DNA of 64,000 nucleotides from positions 167,824,815-167,888,814 of the forward strand of contig CM070900.1 in the NCBI GenBank assembly GCA_036417435.1. The letters run 5' to 3'. Under the pieces are notes generated by a model that did no database searches, had not been told where the DNA came from, and was given only the letters and a program-made list of their open reading frames with translations. Origin of the DNA: Inia geoffrensis (taxonomy: Eukaryota > Chordata > Mammalia > Artiodactyla > Iniidae). The translations under genes were made by a program, and so were the position numbers. How positions within the stretch are numbered: position 1 is the first letter of the stretch; every line of letters starts with the position of its first letter. Positions 21,261 through 34,847 of the stretch are shown in pieces.

Positions 21261-23790
21261 CTACAAACTAGGATACTAAGCTTCCTAGTATTTGGAAACA
21301 ATTTACTTTTCCTAGTAATTAACTCTAAATATACAATGCAATTTATTGTAAGCTTACTATAATTTATCATATTTTTATTATCCATTTTTTCCCCTGGGAT
21401 AATTTGACCTAATCAAATGAAAAATCAAACTGTTGCTTGCAAATTGTAAAATGTTGCTTTTTACATTCATAGACCTTATTTGCACTGACTCTGGGAAGAG
21501 ATAATCCCATGAAAAGTGTAGTAAAAATATTTTTGATTAGTCCCCAAAGTAAATTAATTGTTTTCCATTGCTCAAATGCATTTTGTAATCACACTTTACA
21601 ATGCAAACTTAGAATGCATGTTTGTGCTACACTCCAGACATAGCCAATATTTGGGGGATGGGGGATGGGGAAACTGGAAAGGACCACTACAAGTTTTATG
21701 ATCTTAAATTATATTTTGGTTTTTGTGTCTTCCTATATATAGTCTTATCATCCTTTTCTCATTGCCATGTATTTTTATTCTTCAGAGCCTTATTATAAAT
21801 TCAGTATTAGAAGTATGAGCCTACAGGTCACTGTATATATATCTTGCCTGCTTGGTTCACATTAGAATCCAAAGATAAAAATTCCAAGTTTAATTGAATG
21901 GGCTTTACAACTGATGCTAAGGAGGACAGAAACTGATACCTCCAGTTATACAAAGTCCTGAACTTCCTTATCACACAGCGTTTTCTGTTCCTCTGGATAT
22001 ACCACATATATATTTTTCCCTGTGGTTGTCTTACTCTTTCTTTTTTTTAATGAAATTGGCTAGGTTTTAGGGTTTTATTATCAAATGAAACTGCCATAAT
22101 TAAAGATAAATTATGGGAATGATCAAAGGGTTATTCTTAAAAGGATGAATACACATATTTACAAAAGAAATCAGGAGAAATCTTGAATGAATGCAGGAAT
22201 TCATTCTAGGAATTTCCCATTCTAGGAAATTAGGACTTGAGACATATCGCACCTTTATGAGACTTTATTGTTATTCCATAGCTTATTGGTGGGAGAAATA
22301 AAGTGAGAAAATGCAATCTAAATAAACTCTTAGCTTCTTTTCTATATCCCACTCCTACCTCCCCATCTCCAGGTATCTAGAATTCCATCTTCCTAGGTGG
22401 TGGTAGACGTCAAGAAAATAACTTAAAATGCCTTCAAATGGAAATGCATGGTATATAATACTTCCTTTGATTAACTCAGTCCATCAAAGGCCATTTACCA
22501 CACTCACACACACACAGAGCAATAGAAGGATGTGTTTCCCCAAGATGCAGAATTCCTATTTAGAGGAATGATTAAAAAATCAGGATGTAATACCATGTAA
22601 TAAGTATCCCCATGCAAAATTTCAGAAGGTATCAGGTACATGTGGATGGAGGTAGACATAGAAGGTATACCAGTTATCTAAGGGAGCTAGGAAATGTTGA
22701 GCAGCACTCTGCCTTGAAGTAATATTTTGCAATTAACTGAGTAGATGGCATTTTATAGATTAAGTCTTAATGGTCCAGTTCTGACGTACTACTTTTTTTC
22801 TGACATCAATGTTAAACTGCTAAATTCTCACTGAAATGATGAATCCTTCTGGTTTCCACAGTGATTGTGACTGAATATATGTCAAGCATATAATTATTTC
22901 AGGGGTTAATGCATAACCTCTTTTAATGTCCAAAAGCTTACAAATTTTACTACCTTCAATAGGTATAAGTTTTTTGTTGTAGTGATTTTTTTACACTGGA
23001 TTTGAGTACCAACTGATTCAGTGAAGCAGACTTATAAACTTTAATACTCTCTAAAGATTAAAAATAATTACAGGTAGTAATTTCCCCATTGATGTTTACA
23101 CTACAAAAAAAAGTCATATACACGTGTACAAACATCAAAATTTTCTAAACTAGGTGGTCATAAAACGTATCATGTGAAAGACTGCAAGCTGTATTTCATT
23201 TGGAATTCCAAGAGGCCTAGCAGGGGATTGGTAGTGATAAGGCCAGAATCCTGGGTATGAGTTAGTGAGGATAGGGGGCAGAAACCACTAAATGTAATCA
23301 TGCTTTTAAAGGAAGTTTTAAAAATCCCCATTTTATTAGCTAATTTACAATCTTAGCCAATCCCAGCGTTCCTTCCAGAGACATAATTCTTGAAAAAATA
23401 TTTGCTACTGAATCTTTGTTCTCAAGGGGACTTGAATAGCACATTTATATATAAAATTCAACATGTCAATGATGTCTTTCAAGTTGAAAGCAATCTGTGT
23501 AATTTACATGTCTAAATACATTATTATTAACATTTTAAATAATATTTTTTACCCAGAATCTTACTGTATGTGTCCCAGTACTTCTGTGGTCTGTAGTTCA
23601 TACACTTCCTGAGGTATCAGAAATCTTCCATTCCCAGTGGGTCTGTCTTATTTGTGCTCAGCACACTGGAAGCTAGCCAGGATGTCCTCTAGATAAGAGG
23701 ATTAAGGTGTAAGTTTTAATCATAGTAACATCTATTCATTATTAAATTATGGAGGACCTTTCAGAACAGTGCAAGGGGAATCTAGTGACC
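21261..23790. other. No recognised feature
   Basis: About 2.5 kb, AT-rich, with no repeat or gene I can name. Small CA cluster near 22503. A gggggatgg duplication lies at 21652-21669. Confidence 0.5.
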
Positions 23791-23794
23791 TGAG

Positions 23795-23885
23795 TTATAG
23801 TTCTGGTTATGTCACTAACTGTTTGAGACTGAGAACATCACATAACATTACTCTTGAAGCTGTTCCCATATCTGTCAGCTTGAGT
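23795..23885 (+). mobile_element. MIR SINE fragment
   Basis: Pattern resembling MIR core: gttctggttatgtcactaac... and ttcccatatctgtcagcttg. Diverged and short. Confidence 0.45.
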
Positions 23886-24379
23886 TATAGGAAAAAAAAT
23901 TTATCTCTGAAGCTCAGTTTAAAAGTACTTGATTGTATGTTTTGCTGCTAAGGTCGGTGTCGATTTCTCCATGAGGCAGAGTAGGCACAGAGAGCTTAGG
24001 ACCCTCATGATTTTTAAGGGAGGGGCCCATGAAAATGTTTGGTTTTTTCTGAGTAAGAGAAAACATTGAATTTTTAGGTCAAAGACAATGCTTTAATATA
24101 TAATATTAATATATGTGTCTTTATATGAATGCAGTTGTAAAACATATTTTCTAATATTGTTTTATCAACAAAAAAACCCACGAAGGCAAATTGTCTAGAG
24201 CCCATAAAAGTCATAATGTAGTCCTGGCTATGGTTGAGAAAATTGTGGCTGAAGGGTTAGAAGATTTGGACTTCACATTGTAACAGGCCTAGAGCTAAAT
24301 TTAGGTTTGAACTTAGTCGTCTTAAAATTGTATCATACAATCAAAGTGATATCATTTCATTCCATCAGTGCATATGCTT
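23886..24379. other. No recognised feature
   Basis: AT-rich single-copy-looking sequence. Confidence 0.45.
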
Positions 24380-24790
24380 CTTTTTCCTCTGAGCTTTGCA
24401 CATTTTTTTCCCCTGTTCATGACCCGTAATGTACTCATGACTCATTTTTCCAATTCATGGAACACAATTCCATCCCATTGCATTGCTACAACTCAGTTTA
24501 ATACCTGCACTTATGTGCAAACTTGTGCATATGTATGCACATACAACATGCACACATGTACACACACAATGACACCCTGTTTCCTCTTCCCTGTGTCAGC
24601 TAGGACATGATTTCCTCCAAAAAGATGTCTCAGCCCACCCATGTTTGGATTAGGTGCTCTTTTCACCCATCCACACTGTTCATTCTTGGATGGTGAGAAC
24701 CATCTTGCTTTTCACCAAAATTTAACAATGTTCGTATTGCCAAATGTAAGGCACAGAGACAATACTCCATAAACATTGCCAAGAGAATAA
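24380..24790 (+). mobile_element. Possible L2 fragment, sense, very old
   Basis: gagctttgcacatttttttc, ggatggtgagaaccatcttg and gacaatactccataaac resemble successive parts of the L2 3' UTR. A CA/TG-rich stretch (24510-24572) interrupts it. Confidence 0.4.
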
Positions 24791-25318
24791 TTCTAAACCT
24801 TAATAGTCCCATTTATAGAATGAAAATTCTAAACACACTCTACTGAGATGAGTAAAAACACATGCACACCAATTTGTATGACTAGTTCATTGGGGAGCTT
24901 ATTATAATATACCTTACTACTCCAAATATTTACAAAGCCAATAGTATGTTTTAGTCTAGAGTCTATACTTAGGCACGGATACTTTTTAAAAAGTTTAATA
25001 AGTAAATATTAGAAAATAAAGAAACCTTGTATTCTCTTTTTAGTTCAGTTGAAAACTATGATGAAAGTACCACTTAGCATTGAGCCAAGCATTATGAAAA
25101 ATGGAATAAATGACAATCTAGTCTCTTTCTGCCCTCAGAAGTTGAAATTTAACTAATGCAATGCTATGCCAGCTGTATATTTCAGCTACAGATACATAAT
25201 TTTAGAGCTAATCCTTTTTTATGTAATGGGCTTCCACGTAGAGGTAACGTAGGCTATCTACAAGTGGGCTTTCTAGTATTGTGCAAATATTGAAGCATAG
25301 AGTTAAAAAGTTCTGAGG
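24791..25318. other. No recognised feature
   Basis: AT-rich single-copy-looking sequence. Confidence 0.45.
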
Positions 25319-25668
25319 GCTTCCCTGATGGTGCAGTGGTTAAGAATTTGCCTGCCAATGCAGGGAACACGGGTTCGAGCCCTGGTCTGGGAAGATCCCA
25401 CGTGCCGCAGAGCAACTAAGCCCGTGCACCACAGCTACTGAGCCTGTGCTCTAGAGCCGCGAGCCACAACTACTGAGCCCACGTGCTGCAACTACTGAAG
25501 CCTGCACGCCTAGAGCCAGTGCTCCGCAGCAAGAGAAGCCACCACGGTGAGAAGCCTGTGCACTGCAACGAAGAGTAGCCCCCTCTCACCGCAACTAGAG
25601 AAAGCCATGCACTGCAAGGAAGAACCAAAGCAGCCAAAAATAAATAAATTTACTTAATTAAAAAAAAA
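25319..25668 (+). mobile_element. CHR-1 SINE, full length
   Basis: Runs from gggcttccctgatggtgcag through the tRNA-derived head, then repeated 'caactactgagcc' modules, to gcagccaaaaataaataaa and an A-tail. The length (about 350 bp) and the module repeats separate it from the short CHR-2 copies. A weak 8-9 bp direct repeat (agttctga / agtgctga) may be its decayed target duplication. Confidence 0.92.
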
Positions 25669-26974
25669 ACATAGTGCTGATAAAATTTAGTGCTTTTATT
25701 TAAGCCTGACTATCTCATCAATGCCACAAACATCTGTCTTATGATCACTGTGCTTATTCTCATGTAATAACTATACCTTTAAGTATATTTTTAATGGCCA
25801 ATAATATAGCTCCATGTTTGCACCTTTGACTAATTTTCACAAATGAGTATCAGATATAGTTTTTGCATTTTCAGGTATAACAGCAAGAACTCATTTTGCA
25901 ATACCCAATTTAGTGCATATTTCACACATTCACGGAGTAGAACAAGCTAAAACGTGCAGTGATTGTTTATACACTATTAGTGCATGCACAGAAGGTCTTC
26001 ATAGAAAAAACTGAATGGGAATAATGTTTAACGGGTTCTTTTTTCCAGCTATGGATATTTTTTCTTGATGTTCTACTAATAATGTGTAAGTGAGGAATGA
26101 CCCCATCTTGGGTAGGAATTCCTAATCAAACTCCCAAACTCTCCCTATCTCTTCACTCATTGCTTTTTAGAAACAGTTCAAGTCTTGGATCAAAGAAAAT
26201 TGGGTACCAGATGGCTTTTATCCTAACATCTGTAAATAACCCTGAGCATTCTTGCTGTCAGTTTCCATGTAATGAAATAAATCCTACTACAGCAGGATGA
26301 GACTTCCAGGAAGCAGCAGGTGTAATGTCACAGCTGTATTAGCGTGGATCAAGTTACATCTGGGACTGTCACACTGGCTGCTAGAGTTAAAAAGGCTGCT
26401 GAGAGAGTAGCAAGAACTCTTGGGTGCTCTTCTTTAGCTTATTAGCAAGAATCATAGAGAAAAGTGGCCACATCAAGTTATGTGTCTCACTCAGCAATGC
26501 TTCTCTTTACTCCTGCCATATGCTTTATCCACTCACTGCCCAGAATTTATATGGGTTATATCTGGTTTTGCAAATTATCTTGTTAAGACGTTAACATGTA
26601 GTATAGCTAGAGAAGTGTTTTATGTCCGTTTTATGTGCAGGTCACATTCCTGGAGAATAAAATTAATTTCAAAAGGTCTCTCTTGAAGGGGGATTTGAAT
26701 ATGAGAATAGCCAGGATCAAAGCTTCTTGGAATTCTGTCTGTATTGGCAACAATCCTAACAATGTTTGATAACTTATCTGAGACTAACAAACCTTTACGT
26801 TTCATATTTCATTCAACAATGATATGTTGATTGCCTATTTGACTAATGTCTTGTGTGAGTGTTGTGATATTACGTATAAATAGGATATAAGCACTAAATG
26901 GCCCTCGACATGTTGTTGTGCTTTTTTAGGGGAAGGGACCAAGTTTCCTTCTCACTGAAATATTTTAGAAAAAA
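25669..26974. other. No recognised feature
   Basis: About 1.3 kb of single-copy-looking sequence. Open frames at 26097-26300 and 26480-26686 have no recognisable motif. Confidence 0.5.
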
Positions 26975-27150
26975 TAATAATATTCAATACAGTTCAAAAA
27001 TATTTACTGAACACTTTGTGCAACCCCTATATTAGCAACTTTGGATGCAAGACATAGGCCCTGCTTTAAGCTTACAGTCTAAACAGAGATACATATGCAA
27101 ATGCATACTTAAAAGAGAGTGATAAATATTCAATGTAGAATTATATATTT
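26975..27150 (-). mobile_element. L2 3' end fragment
   Basis: aaatatttactgaacacttt, acataggccctgctttaagc and ttacagtctaaacagagata match the reverse form of the L2 tail. Confidence 0.6.
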
Positions 27151-28099
27151 TCTATGACATTAGAGCACAGTAGGTAATGTGTAATGAACTCTTGGAAAAA
27201 TATGATCAAGCATATGAACTCATATTATTTGAGTCCTTAGTGTAATGCTTTGATTCAATTATCTCACAAAGTGCTTTATACTAGATGCATAAAATGGTAG
27301 CAGATGCATAAAAAGGAAGTATTTAGTATGCACTGGCTCATTTTAATTGTATAGACGCACCTGAAAAATGTTCCTTTTTTCTCAATGTTGAAATTTCATT
27401 AGATTGTATTGGTGCTATGAAACTCTAAAAGGATTAAAATTGTTCATCCATAGAGGCTTGGGTATGGTCTCAGTAATCTTTAGCACTTTCTATTATAATT
27501 ATAAATGGTAAAATTAAAGGGAATAAAAGCTGGAACATTAAGATTCTAATCAACATAATCAACCATCTTGAAGATTGACTAATTCCTTTTATTGAGAATG
27601 GATTACAGCTTAATTGATCACCTGTTATGTGTGGAGACCTAATTAATAATTGAGATGTGTCAAAATGTCTATTATATTGTATTTTGTGATCTGCTCTTCT
27701 TGGCTTCCTATATAATAAAATTAACATGCTATAGAGAAAATAATGGTAGTGATAAATATTTCAGAAGAATAATGAAGACTCTGTGATTACAGACATGGAA
27801 TAAGGTTCAGTGGGACAGATGCTTTAAAATGTACATATAAAGGAAAACATAGTTTGTAATATGATCATGAGAATAATTGTTGTAGTGTGTGCTGACTTGA
27901 ATCAAACAGATTCTTCTAGTTAAAAAAAAATCCAGAAAATGACTGATTATTTAGAAAAAAATGTTCTGATCTTCCTACAGTAGTCACCTTATATATTATT
28001 TTCCCATCAGTGTAATAAGCAACATACTGGGGCTGTGAGGTACTAAATAGGAAAAAGTCATAAACATGTTCTGAAGATGAACCTCCAAGTGGTTCAGCT
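27151..28099. other. No recognised feature
   Basis: AT-rich single-copy-looking sequence. Confidence 0.5.
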
Positions 28100-28230
28100 G
28101 TGTTGACATTACAGGCGAGTTTGTTAGAAATGCAGAATCTGCACCTCACCCAAGACTTGCTGAATGAGAACAGACATTTAACAAAAGCCCCAGGAGATGC
28201 GAATATACATTAAATTTTGGGAAGAACTGG
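28100..28230 (+). mobile_element. MER5A-like hAT (Charlie) DNA transposon remnant
   Basis: ttgttagaaatgcagaatct, cacccaagacttgctgaatg, agccccaggagatgcgaata and cattaaattttgggaag follow the MER5A consensus in order. Non-autonomous, with no coding content. Confidence 0.8.
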
Positions 28231-28614
28231 AATTATGGGAATGCAGAATGCTAAGGGATGATTTAATAATCTTAAACTTCACGTGGTATTCATATTAAAT
28301 TATTTTTAAGAGTAAAATAAAGAAATGTGGTTTTGTAAGAAGTTCTTGAAAATGAAATTTATTAACTGAAAATGACATTATAGAATTTCATTAATTTGTG
28401 GCATTTTCATTCCAGGAGATAGTTTAACTGTGGTCTCAACCCACTTGATTCCTTCTAATTATAGCTGTTTACAATTTCAAACAAGTACAGCTTCTTTACA
28501 TACTATTTTTATACTCTAAAATTTAGCTTCTGCTTTTCACTGTAAATAGTCCAACCTATTCAGAAAGCCTCCTTTATAAGCATATTAATTACTTAATTCA
28601 AGAAAGGTTTACTG

Positions 28615-28615
<1 letters not shown>

Positions 28616-28651
<36 letters not shown>

Positions 28652-28661
28652 TATATACACA
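28616..28661. repeat. (CA)n microsatellite
   Basis: About 15 or more CA units with a short imperfect CA/TA end. Confidence 0.95.
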
Positions 28662-29345
28662 TAGCAACATGCTATTTGCCAGTGAGGGAAAGTCCATAAA
28701 ACATAATTACTTAGACATGATTGAGAATTATATATTAGTGGAAGAGTAGTTTATACACATAAGAAGTTACATGTCAGACTTGAAATTAAACAACTGGAAA
28801 TAACGTGAAGTAAATTTTAAAAATCATCTGGTTCAAGATATTGCAATGAGTTATCAAGTACAGATGTTATCTTCCCAGTAATAGACAGATTTAAAATTTT
28901 TAATTGACTTGGGTCTTGATGAAGTGGGTTTTTGAAAATTAATTTATATATTAATAATGCCCTCTATGATATATTTTAAATAAGACAGATTAAGGTTAAG
29001 AAACCTGTTAGTAGATATTGTTCACTCAGTTGCATGAAATGATGATTTAAAACAGTGTGGTGGCACATTAAATGGTGAGGGCGGTGTTGGGGGAAGAGAG
29101 CTGAGAGCCATGGAGAAAGAAAACAAAAGCAAGGGAATATATTGTCTGACCATGTAAGAGGTGTACTTGGTTAAATGGAAGTGTCAAAGATGTTCTATAT
29201 TTTGAGTCAGGTTACTGGAAGTATGATTATTTGTGGTTTTTATACTGAAGGAGCAATGTCTTGAAAAGGTTAATAAGTAGGCTTCTAGCAACCTAAAACA
29301 TACCTAGGAAAAATTATCATTGAGCAAATTAACTATTGGTTTGTT
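28662..29345. other. No recognised feature
   Basis: AT-rich, with a small G-rich spot at 29075-29100. No repeat or gene recognised. Confidence 0.45.
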
Positions 29346-30900
29346 TTGCACAATTTCCTAGTTTTATTTCTTTTTGTGAGTGTTTATCAATTGTTCATTT
29401 GTTTTTGGAACTGTTTTATATTTCCAAGAAAATTGAGAAGATGCAAAGACTTCCCAGATACCCACTGCCCCCACACATGTGTATCCCCGCTCATTATCAA
29501 CATCCATAGCAAGAATGGTACATTTTTTACTAAGGATGAGCCTACTCTAAACTATCACTCAAAGTCCTTAGAGTTCACACTTGGTGTTGTACATCTTATG
29601 GATCTGAACAAATGTTTAGGGACAAATGTCTAAGTTTTTTGAGGATCCTACTGATACATCCTCTTGTTCAGAGATTCTTTCCTCAGCCAAACCCAGTCTA
29701 CCAGTAAGCCCCTCAGAGGTATTCTTCATTTACAGTGTTTTTCATCTCTCACATTTCATTTTAGTTTTTTCTGAGGATTTCCATCTCTCTGCTTACATAG
29801 CCCATCTGTTCTTACATGCTGTCTACTTTCTTCTTTAGAGCCCTTAACATATTAATCAAAGTTGCTTTCAGTTCCTGGTTTGATAATCCCAACACTCCTG
29901 CTATGTCTCATTCTGATGCTTGCTCTGTCTCTTCAGTTTATGCTTTTTGCCTCTTGGCATGCCTTGTAATTTTTCTCTTGATAGCAGGATGTGATGTACT
30001 GGGAAATGGAGCTGCTGTAAATAATCCTTAATAATGTGATAGTAGGGATGGGGGAGGGGAAGCATTCTATAGCCTATGATGAGTTCTCAGTCTTTCAGTG
30101 AGCCTATTCCTCTGGACTGAAGTCACAAACGTTTCTCAAGATTTTCTCACTCCTTAGGAGGGACTGGATGGTTACTGTGGGCTGGATTGGATTTTCTCTT
30201 CCCCCAGGTAAATTAGGATCTGATAATACTCCAGCAGGTTAGGCTCTGGTTAAGTAGTTTCCCCTGAGGGCAGGCCTTGTTAAGAACAGAGTGAAACCAC
30301 AAGGGAATTTTTCTCAGCTATTTACTGTGGGAACTGGGTCGAGCTTCTGGAGTTAAATCTCACAATGTCAAGGACCTTCCCCCTGGAGTTTTTAATTCTC
30401 AGAGTTGTGAACACTGAATGTCCAGAAATTTATCAATTACAGTTCAGTTTTATTAACTCCATTACTGGTTCCAGATGGTTTCTTCTCATGAGTCTCTGGT
30501 CTGGTAAGCTGTGCTTCCTTCTATTCACCTGTCTCTCCAATCTTGGGAGCAGTAGTTTGCCTTGAGTCCTCTCCTCTGTTACGAATCCAAGAAGAGTTGT
30601 TAATTTTTTTTTAGTCCATTCAGCTTTTCGTTGTTGTCAGGATGGAGTGTTAGCTTTCAAGCTCCTTACATGTGAACTGAAAATGTCATTCTTTTTTAAC
30701 TGCTCAGTAGCATTCCATTGTATGGATATAGCATGATTTGTTTATCCATTCACCTGTGACATTGGCTTGTCTCCAGGCTTTCCCTATATCCATGCATTGC
30801 TATAAACATTCATATTTTAGATGAGTATACGTTCATTTTTCTTGCATAAATGTCTAGGAGTAGAAGCCTAAGTTACATTATAGATATATTTTTAACACTG
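29346..30900 (-). mobile_element. Old L1 (L1ME/HAL1-like) pieces, antisense
   Basis: 29400-29630 matches the old L1 3' UTR (cccagatacccactgccccc, aagaatggtacattttttac, gcctactctaaactatcact). 29640-30600 has phrases typical of the upstream ORF1/5' region (cagttcctggtttgataatc, gatgcttgctctgtctcttc, caggatgtgatgtactggga). 30610-30900 is another L1 3' piece. Open frames here on + are shadows. Confidence 0.65.
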
Positions 30901-30904
30901 AAAA

Positions 30905-31365
30905 AAATCTGTCTATCCTATTGCTGCTGTAACAACTTACAACAAACTGAGTGGCTTAAAACAATACAAATTTATCTATTACATTTCCAGAGGTCAAAAG
31001 TTTAACATCAAATTTTCCACTGAGCTGTGTTCCCTCTGGCAGCTCCAGTGGAACATCCATTGCTTAGTTTATTCAGCTTCCAGGCTGCCTGCATTCCTTG
31101 GCTACTGCCCTCTTCCTCAGGAAACTCTAACCACTTGTTTCTGTGAGCATCTCTTTTACTGACTCTGATCTCCTGCCTCCCTCTTATGAGGCCCCTTGTG
31201 ATTACATTGGTTTTACCTAAATGATCCAGGATAATCTCCTAAATCCCCAAGTTAGTCACATCTGCAAAGTCCCTTTTACCATGTAAGGTAGCATATTCAC
31301 AAGTGTCAGGATTCAGGATATAAGCATCTTTGAGGAGCCATTATTCAACTTACTACACTGTCTTC
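30905..31365 (-). mobile_element. MaLR/MLT1-type LTR, antisense
   Basis: ctattgctgctgtaacaact, tgcattccttggctactgcc, ctcccttatgagg-like and gtgattacattggttttacc follow the reverse form of the LTR in order, ending near cattattcaacttactaca. It sits within old L1. Confidence 0.75.
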
Positions 31366-32260
31366 AAAGAGTTTATATCATTTGACAGTCCCATCAACAG
31401 TGTAAAAGATCAACGTCCAAGCTCATCAAGTTGTATACATTAAATATGTACAGCTCTGTGTATTTCAATCATACCTTAATAAAGTGGTTGAAAACAAAAA
31501 TAAAATAAAGTGATAGCATGAAGAAATGAAAATACTCAGGACATATTTGACAAAAGGTGAACAAGGCTTAGATACTGAAATCTATAAAACATGACTGAGA
31601 AGAACTCAATAATGGAGAGACATACAGTGTTCATAGGTCAGGAGAGTCAATGTTGCTATGATGTCCATTTTCCCCAAATTTATCTAAAGATTCAATGCAA
31701 TCCCCATCAAAATCCCCAGAGACTTTTATATATAAGTTGCAAGGTAACTATAAAATTTAAATGGAAAATGCAAAAAGTTCTGAAATAACCAAAAAAAATT
31801 TTTAAAAGAAGACTAAATTTGGGGGACTAACATTATCTGATTTCCAGACTTATAAATTATAGGAATCAAGGCAGTGTGCTATTGGTGTAAAGATGAACAA
31901 GTAGATGAATGTAATAGACTAGCGAGTCCAAAAATATATAGACATACATATATAGACAACTGATTTTTTACAAAGGTGCAAAGACAATTCAGTGGAGAAA
32001 GGATGAGTTTTCAACAAATGGTGCTAGAGCAATTGAATATTCATAAGTAAAACATAGAACTTCAATTCATACCTTGCACCATATACAAATCTTGATTCAA
32101 TTTGGACCATAGACTGACATTGTAAGAACCAAAACTATAAAACTTCTAAAAGAAAACATAGAGGAAATGTTTTTGTCCTTGAGTTAGGCGGAGATTTTTA
32201 TACATGAGACAAAAAGCCCAATCTATTAAAGAAATAAATTCAAAAATCTAATTAATCAAG
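31366..32260 (+). mobile_element. L1 fragments, mostly sense (3' end and ORF2 part)
   Basis: 31366-31408 is a scrap of antisense L1. 31410-31498 is an L1 3' end (ccaagctcatcaagttgtat, aataaagtggttg). 31505-32260 is a sense ORF2 piece (cccaaatttatctaaagatt, caatgcaatccccatcaaaa, acaaatggtgctagagcaat). No intact frame. Confidence 0.75.
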
Positions 32261-33394
32261 ATTAAATTTCTTATTTTAATTTAATCTTGTCATTGTTTGA
32301 AATGGTTTTATCAAATAATATTTATGTAAAATATATTTTAAACATTTTAATTATCTTAAATCAGTATTAAAATGCATTTAACGATAGACTTCATAAAATT
32401 TATTATGAAATAATAGAAACTAGAACAATAATGAAGAAAAATGATTCTATATTTTTGTGATGCTCCAATTATTTACTAACAACTTTTACAGATGCAATCT
32501 CCACCTACTCTTTCCTAAAAATATTGGTACGTAAGCTTCTAACGTTATAGGTAAGGTTGTAATTGTATTGAAAATGATCACCAGTATAGCAAACAATTGC
32601 TTGCAAATATTTCTAAATTGAAAAAAGAGAATTGAAATGAGAATGTTGCTTCAATAAGTTTTAAAGCTTTTAGCAGAAACCCTCAGTTATGCAAACTCTC
32701 TTTTAACTTTTAGGAACAGTATATTTTTCTGGAGAATACTGTCTAGCATGTCCTGATACATATTAAAAGTCAGATATCATTTTAGTAAATGTTCCTATTA
32801 CTTAGAATCCAATCAATTTGAGTTTCTGTAAAGCCAGTGCCTTGTGATGTAAAACCATTTTATGCATCAGATAATTTCTATACTCCAAGTACAGCATTTT
32901 ACATGACAGATTTTAATACAGGTTACATCTGTCATGTTGAATGCTTCATGTGCTGTGGAGAGCTCCACTGTCATTTAGTACACTCTAGGGAAATACTCCT
33001 TCACCATTAATCTTATTTCTAAAGCATGTTTGCATTAACTTTAAAATCGTCCTAATAATAAAACAAGCACACAAAAAAAGTAAACAGATTGCTTAGAAAT
33101 CTTTGTAAATGAAAGCATAAATATAAATGCTGGAGTACTTAGAATACATTGTCATATTTGAGAAATGAAACTCAATCCTTTTTGTTCTCCAACCACTTTT
33201 TTATCATATCCTGAAATAAAATTCATAGCTAACAGAAAACAAAACAAAAAAATACAGAGAAATTTTTAAAATAAAAATATTCTAACAGTAATATAAATAA
33301 ATAATAAAATAAAAGTAATTATGATTTAAAAATACTATTTTCATGCATAAATGTTTAACTACATAGAGGAGATAATGATACTCAGATGTTTGAA
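32261..33394. other. No recognised feature
   Basis: Very AT-rich sequence with no repeat family or gene recognised. Confidence 0.5.
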
Positions 33395-34080
33395 TAAATT
33401 TAGAATTCATTCATTCAAACTGTTTAATGAGCATCTACTATGTGCAAGGTTCTGTTATAGACATGTGAAAATAGTAGCAAAGAAAAGAGCAAACTTCCCT
33501 TCTTTCATGGGATGATGGTAGGGAGACAGAATATGTGCACAATAAATAAATAAAACACATGTAGTGTATTGGGATGTGCAAATTAGGGGAGGTTTCAAGA
33601 AAGAACCGAAGGAAGCAGGGGATCTACCTACATGGATAACTACATGGAAAAGCCTTCCAGGTGGAGGGAAGAAGTAAAGAGGTCCTGGTTGAAGAGAGGA
33701 GCATATGAAGTGTGTTGCAGACTGAAGCAAGAAGGACACTGGCTGGAAAGGAGTCAATTTTGAGGAGTGGCCTGGGGGATTGAAGTATAACATGAAGTCA
33801 GAGAAGTGACTAGCTGTCATGAAATGGAATACAGAATTGTAGGTATTTGTGAGATGCTAGGTTTAATCAAAGTGAGGTAAGAAGCCATCAGAGTAATCCC
33901 ATTTTAGTGGGATTACCTCGGATACATTGTTGAGAAGAAATAGTTGCAGGTGGAGAGCAGTGAGGAGCCTGGGGCCTCATGGAGCTCTAGGTCAGCGTAG
34001 GGGCAGGGAGGTGGTCAGAAGTGGACACATTGTGCAAATGTATCAAAGGTATAGCTGACAACATGATTAAATTCTTCTAT
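33395..34080 (-). mobile_element. L2 LINE 3' region, antisense
   Basis: Starts with ttcattcattcaaactgttt and gcatctactatgtgcaaggt, then follows the reverse L2 order: aagccttccaggtggaggg, gaagaagg-like region, gaggccagt-like, aagaagccatcagagt. The 121-codon - strand frame at 33455-33820 is L2-derived and not a gene. Confidence 0.7.
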
Positions 34081-34722
34081 ATAATAGTGTAAATTATGTC
34101 ATATGTTGATTTACTGTAGTAGAGATTTTTTTTTTCTACTCTATGAAGCTCTAGGTGTTCCACAGACCAACCTGAGGGGAGAGAGGAGAGGTCTTCAGCT
34201 GAAGACACTGTTTTTGGTTTTGTTTTTGGCTTTACTTTTACCTTTGAGCTGGATTAAATTTGAAGAAACTGTGCTGCTGTTTAAAAATCATTTAAATATC
34301 ATTACACTGCATGACAGATGCATAGTTACTGTAGTTTATTAAAATCACTATTTTTATTTTCAAAATTTTAATTATGTTAAGTTACTCTGGAAATGGTGAC
34401 GTGCAAAATTAACTACATATCCACTCTATATAGGGGTTATAATTCCTGAAAACTGGTAAAGTGCCAAAAGAAAAAAAAGCTAAATATGTCCTTTCTTTAG
34501 AATTTGTTTGAAAGAAATTATTTACAATTATCTTTTCTTAAATTGTAGACATGTTACTAGATAAATAATGTTTCCAAACTAATAATTATTTTATGTAAAA
34601 GAGGGGAAGCAAATATTTTGGTTACTATTACTAATTAATATTTGTTATGTTAAATTTAAAGTGACAGGTAACATTCATAATATTGTCAACTGACTTTTTT
34701 TTATTTGTTTATTTGTTTGAAG
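34081..34722 (+). other. CDH10: End of CDH10 intron 1
   Basis: AT-rich intron sequence ending in a pyrimidine-rich tract and ag at 34721-34722. No repeat recognised here. Conservation with other mammals would be expected near the acceptor. Confidence 0.6.
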
Positions 34723-34733
34723 CTTTTGGAAAC

Positions 34734-34781
34734 ATGTCCAAAACATTGATGAAATGCTGGAAACGAGTTGAGACACAGTAA
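34734..34781 (+). promoter_or_regulatory. Upstream ORFs in the CDH10 leader
   Basis: If the acceptor is correct, the leader contains a 15-codon upstream ORF (ATG 34734, stop TAA 34779-34781). A 5-codon ORF in another frame overlaps it (ATG 34754, stop TGA 34769-34771). Both end before the main ATG. Such uORFs often reduce or tune translation of the main frame. This is seen in sequence only; function is inference. Confidence 0.45.
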
Positions 34782-34847
34782 AATTCAACCCAATAATATA
34801 GGACTGCTTTTGCTTCATCCACGTTGGGAATTGTCAAGAAGTGAACT

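Noticed and set aside
28616..28661. Regular short repeats as a possible CRISPR-like array
   Set aside because: It is a plain CA microsatellite without spacers, in a mammalian genome.
33455..33820. 121-codon - strand ORF
   Set aside because: It runs through an L2 fragment and reads as decayed LINE 3' region, with no start or domain evidence.
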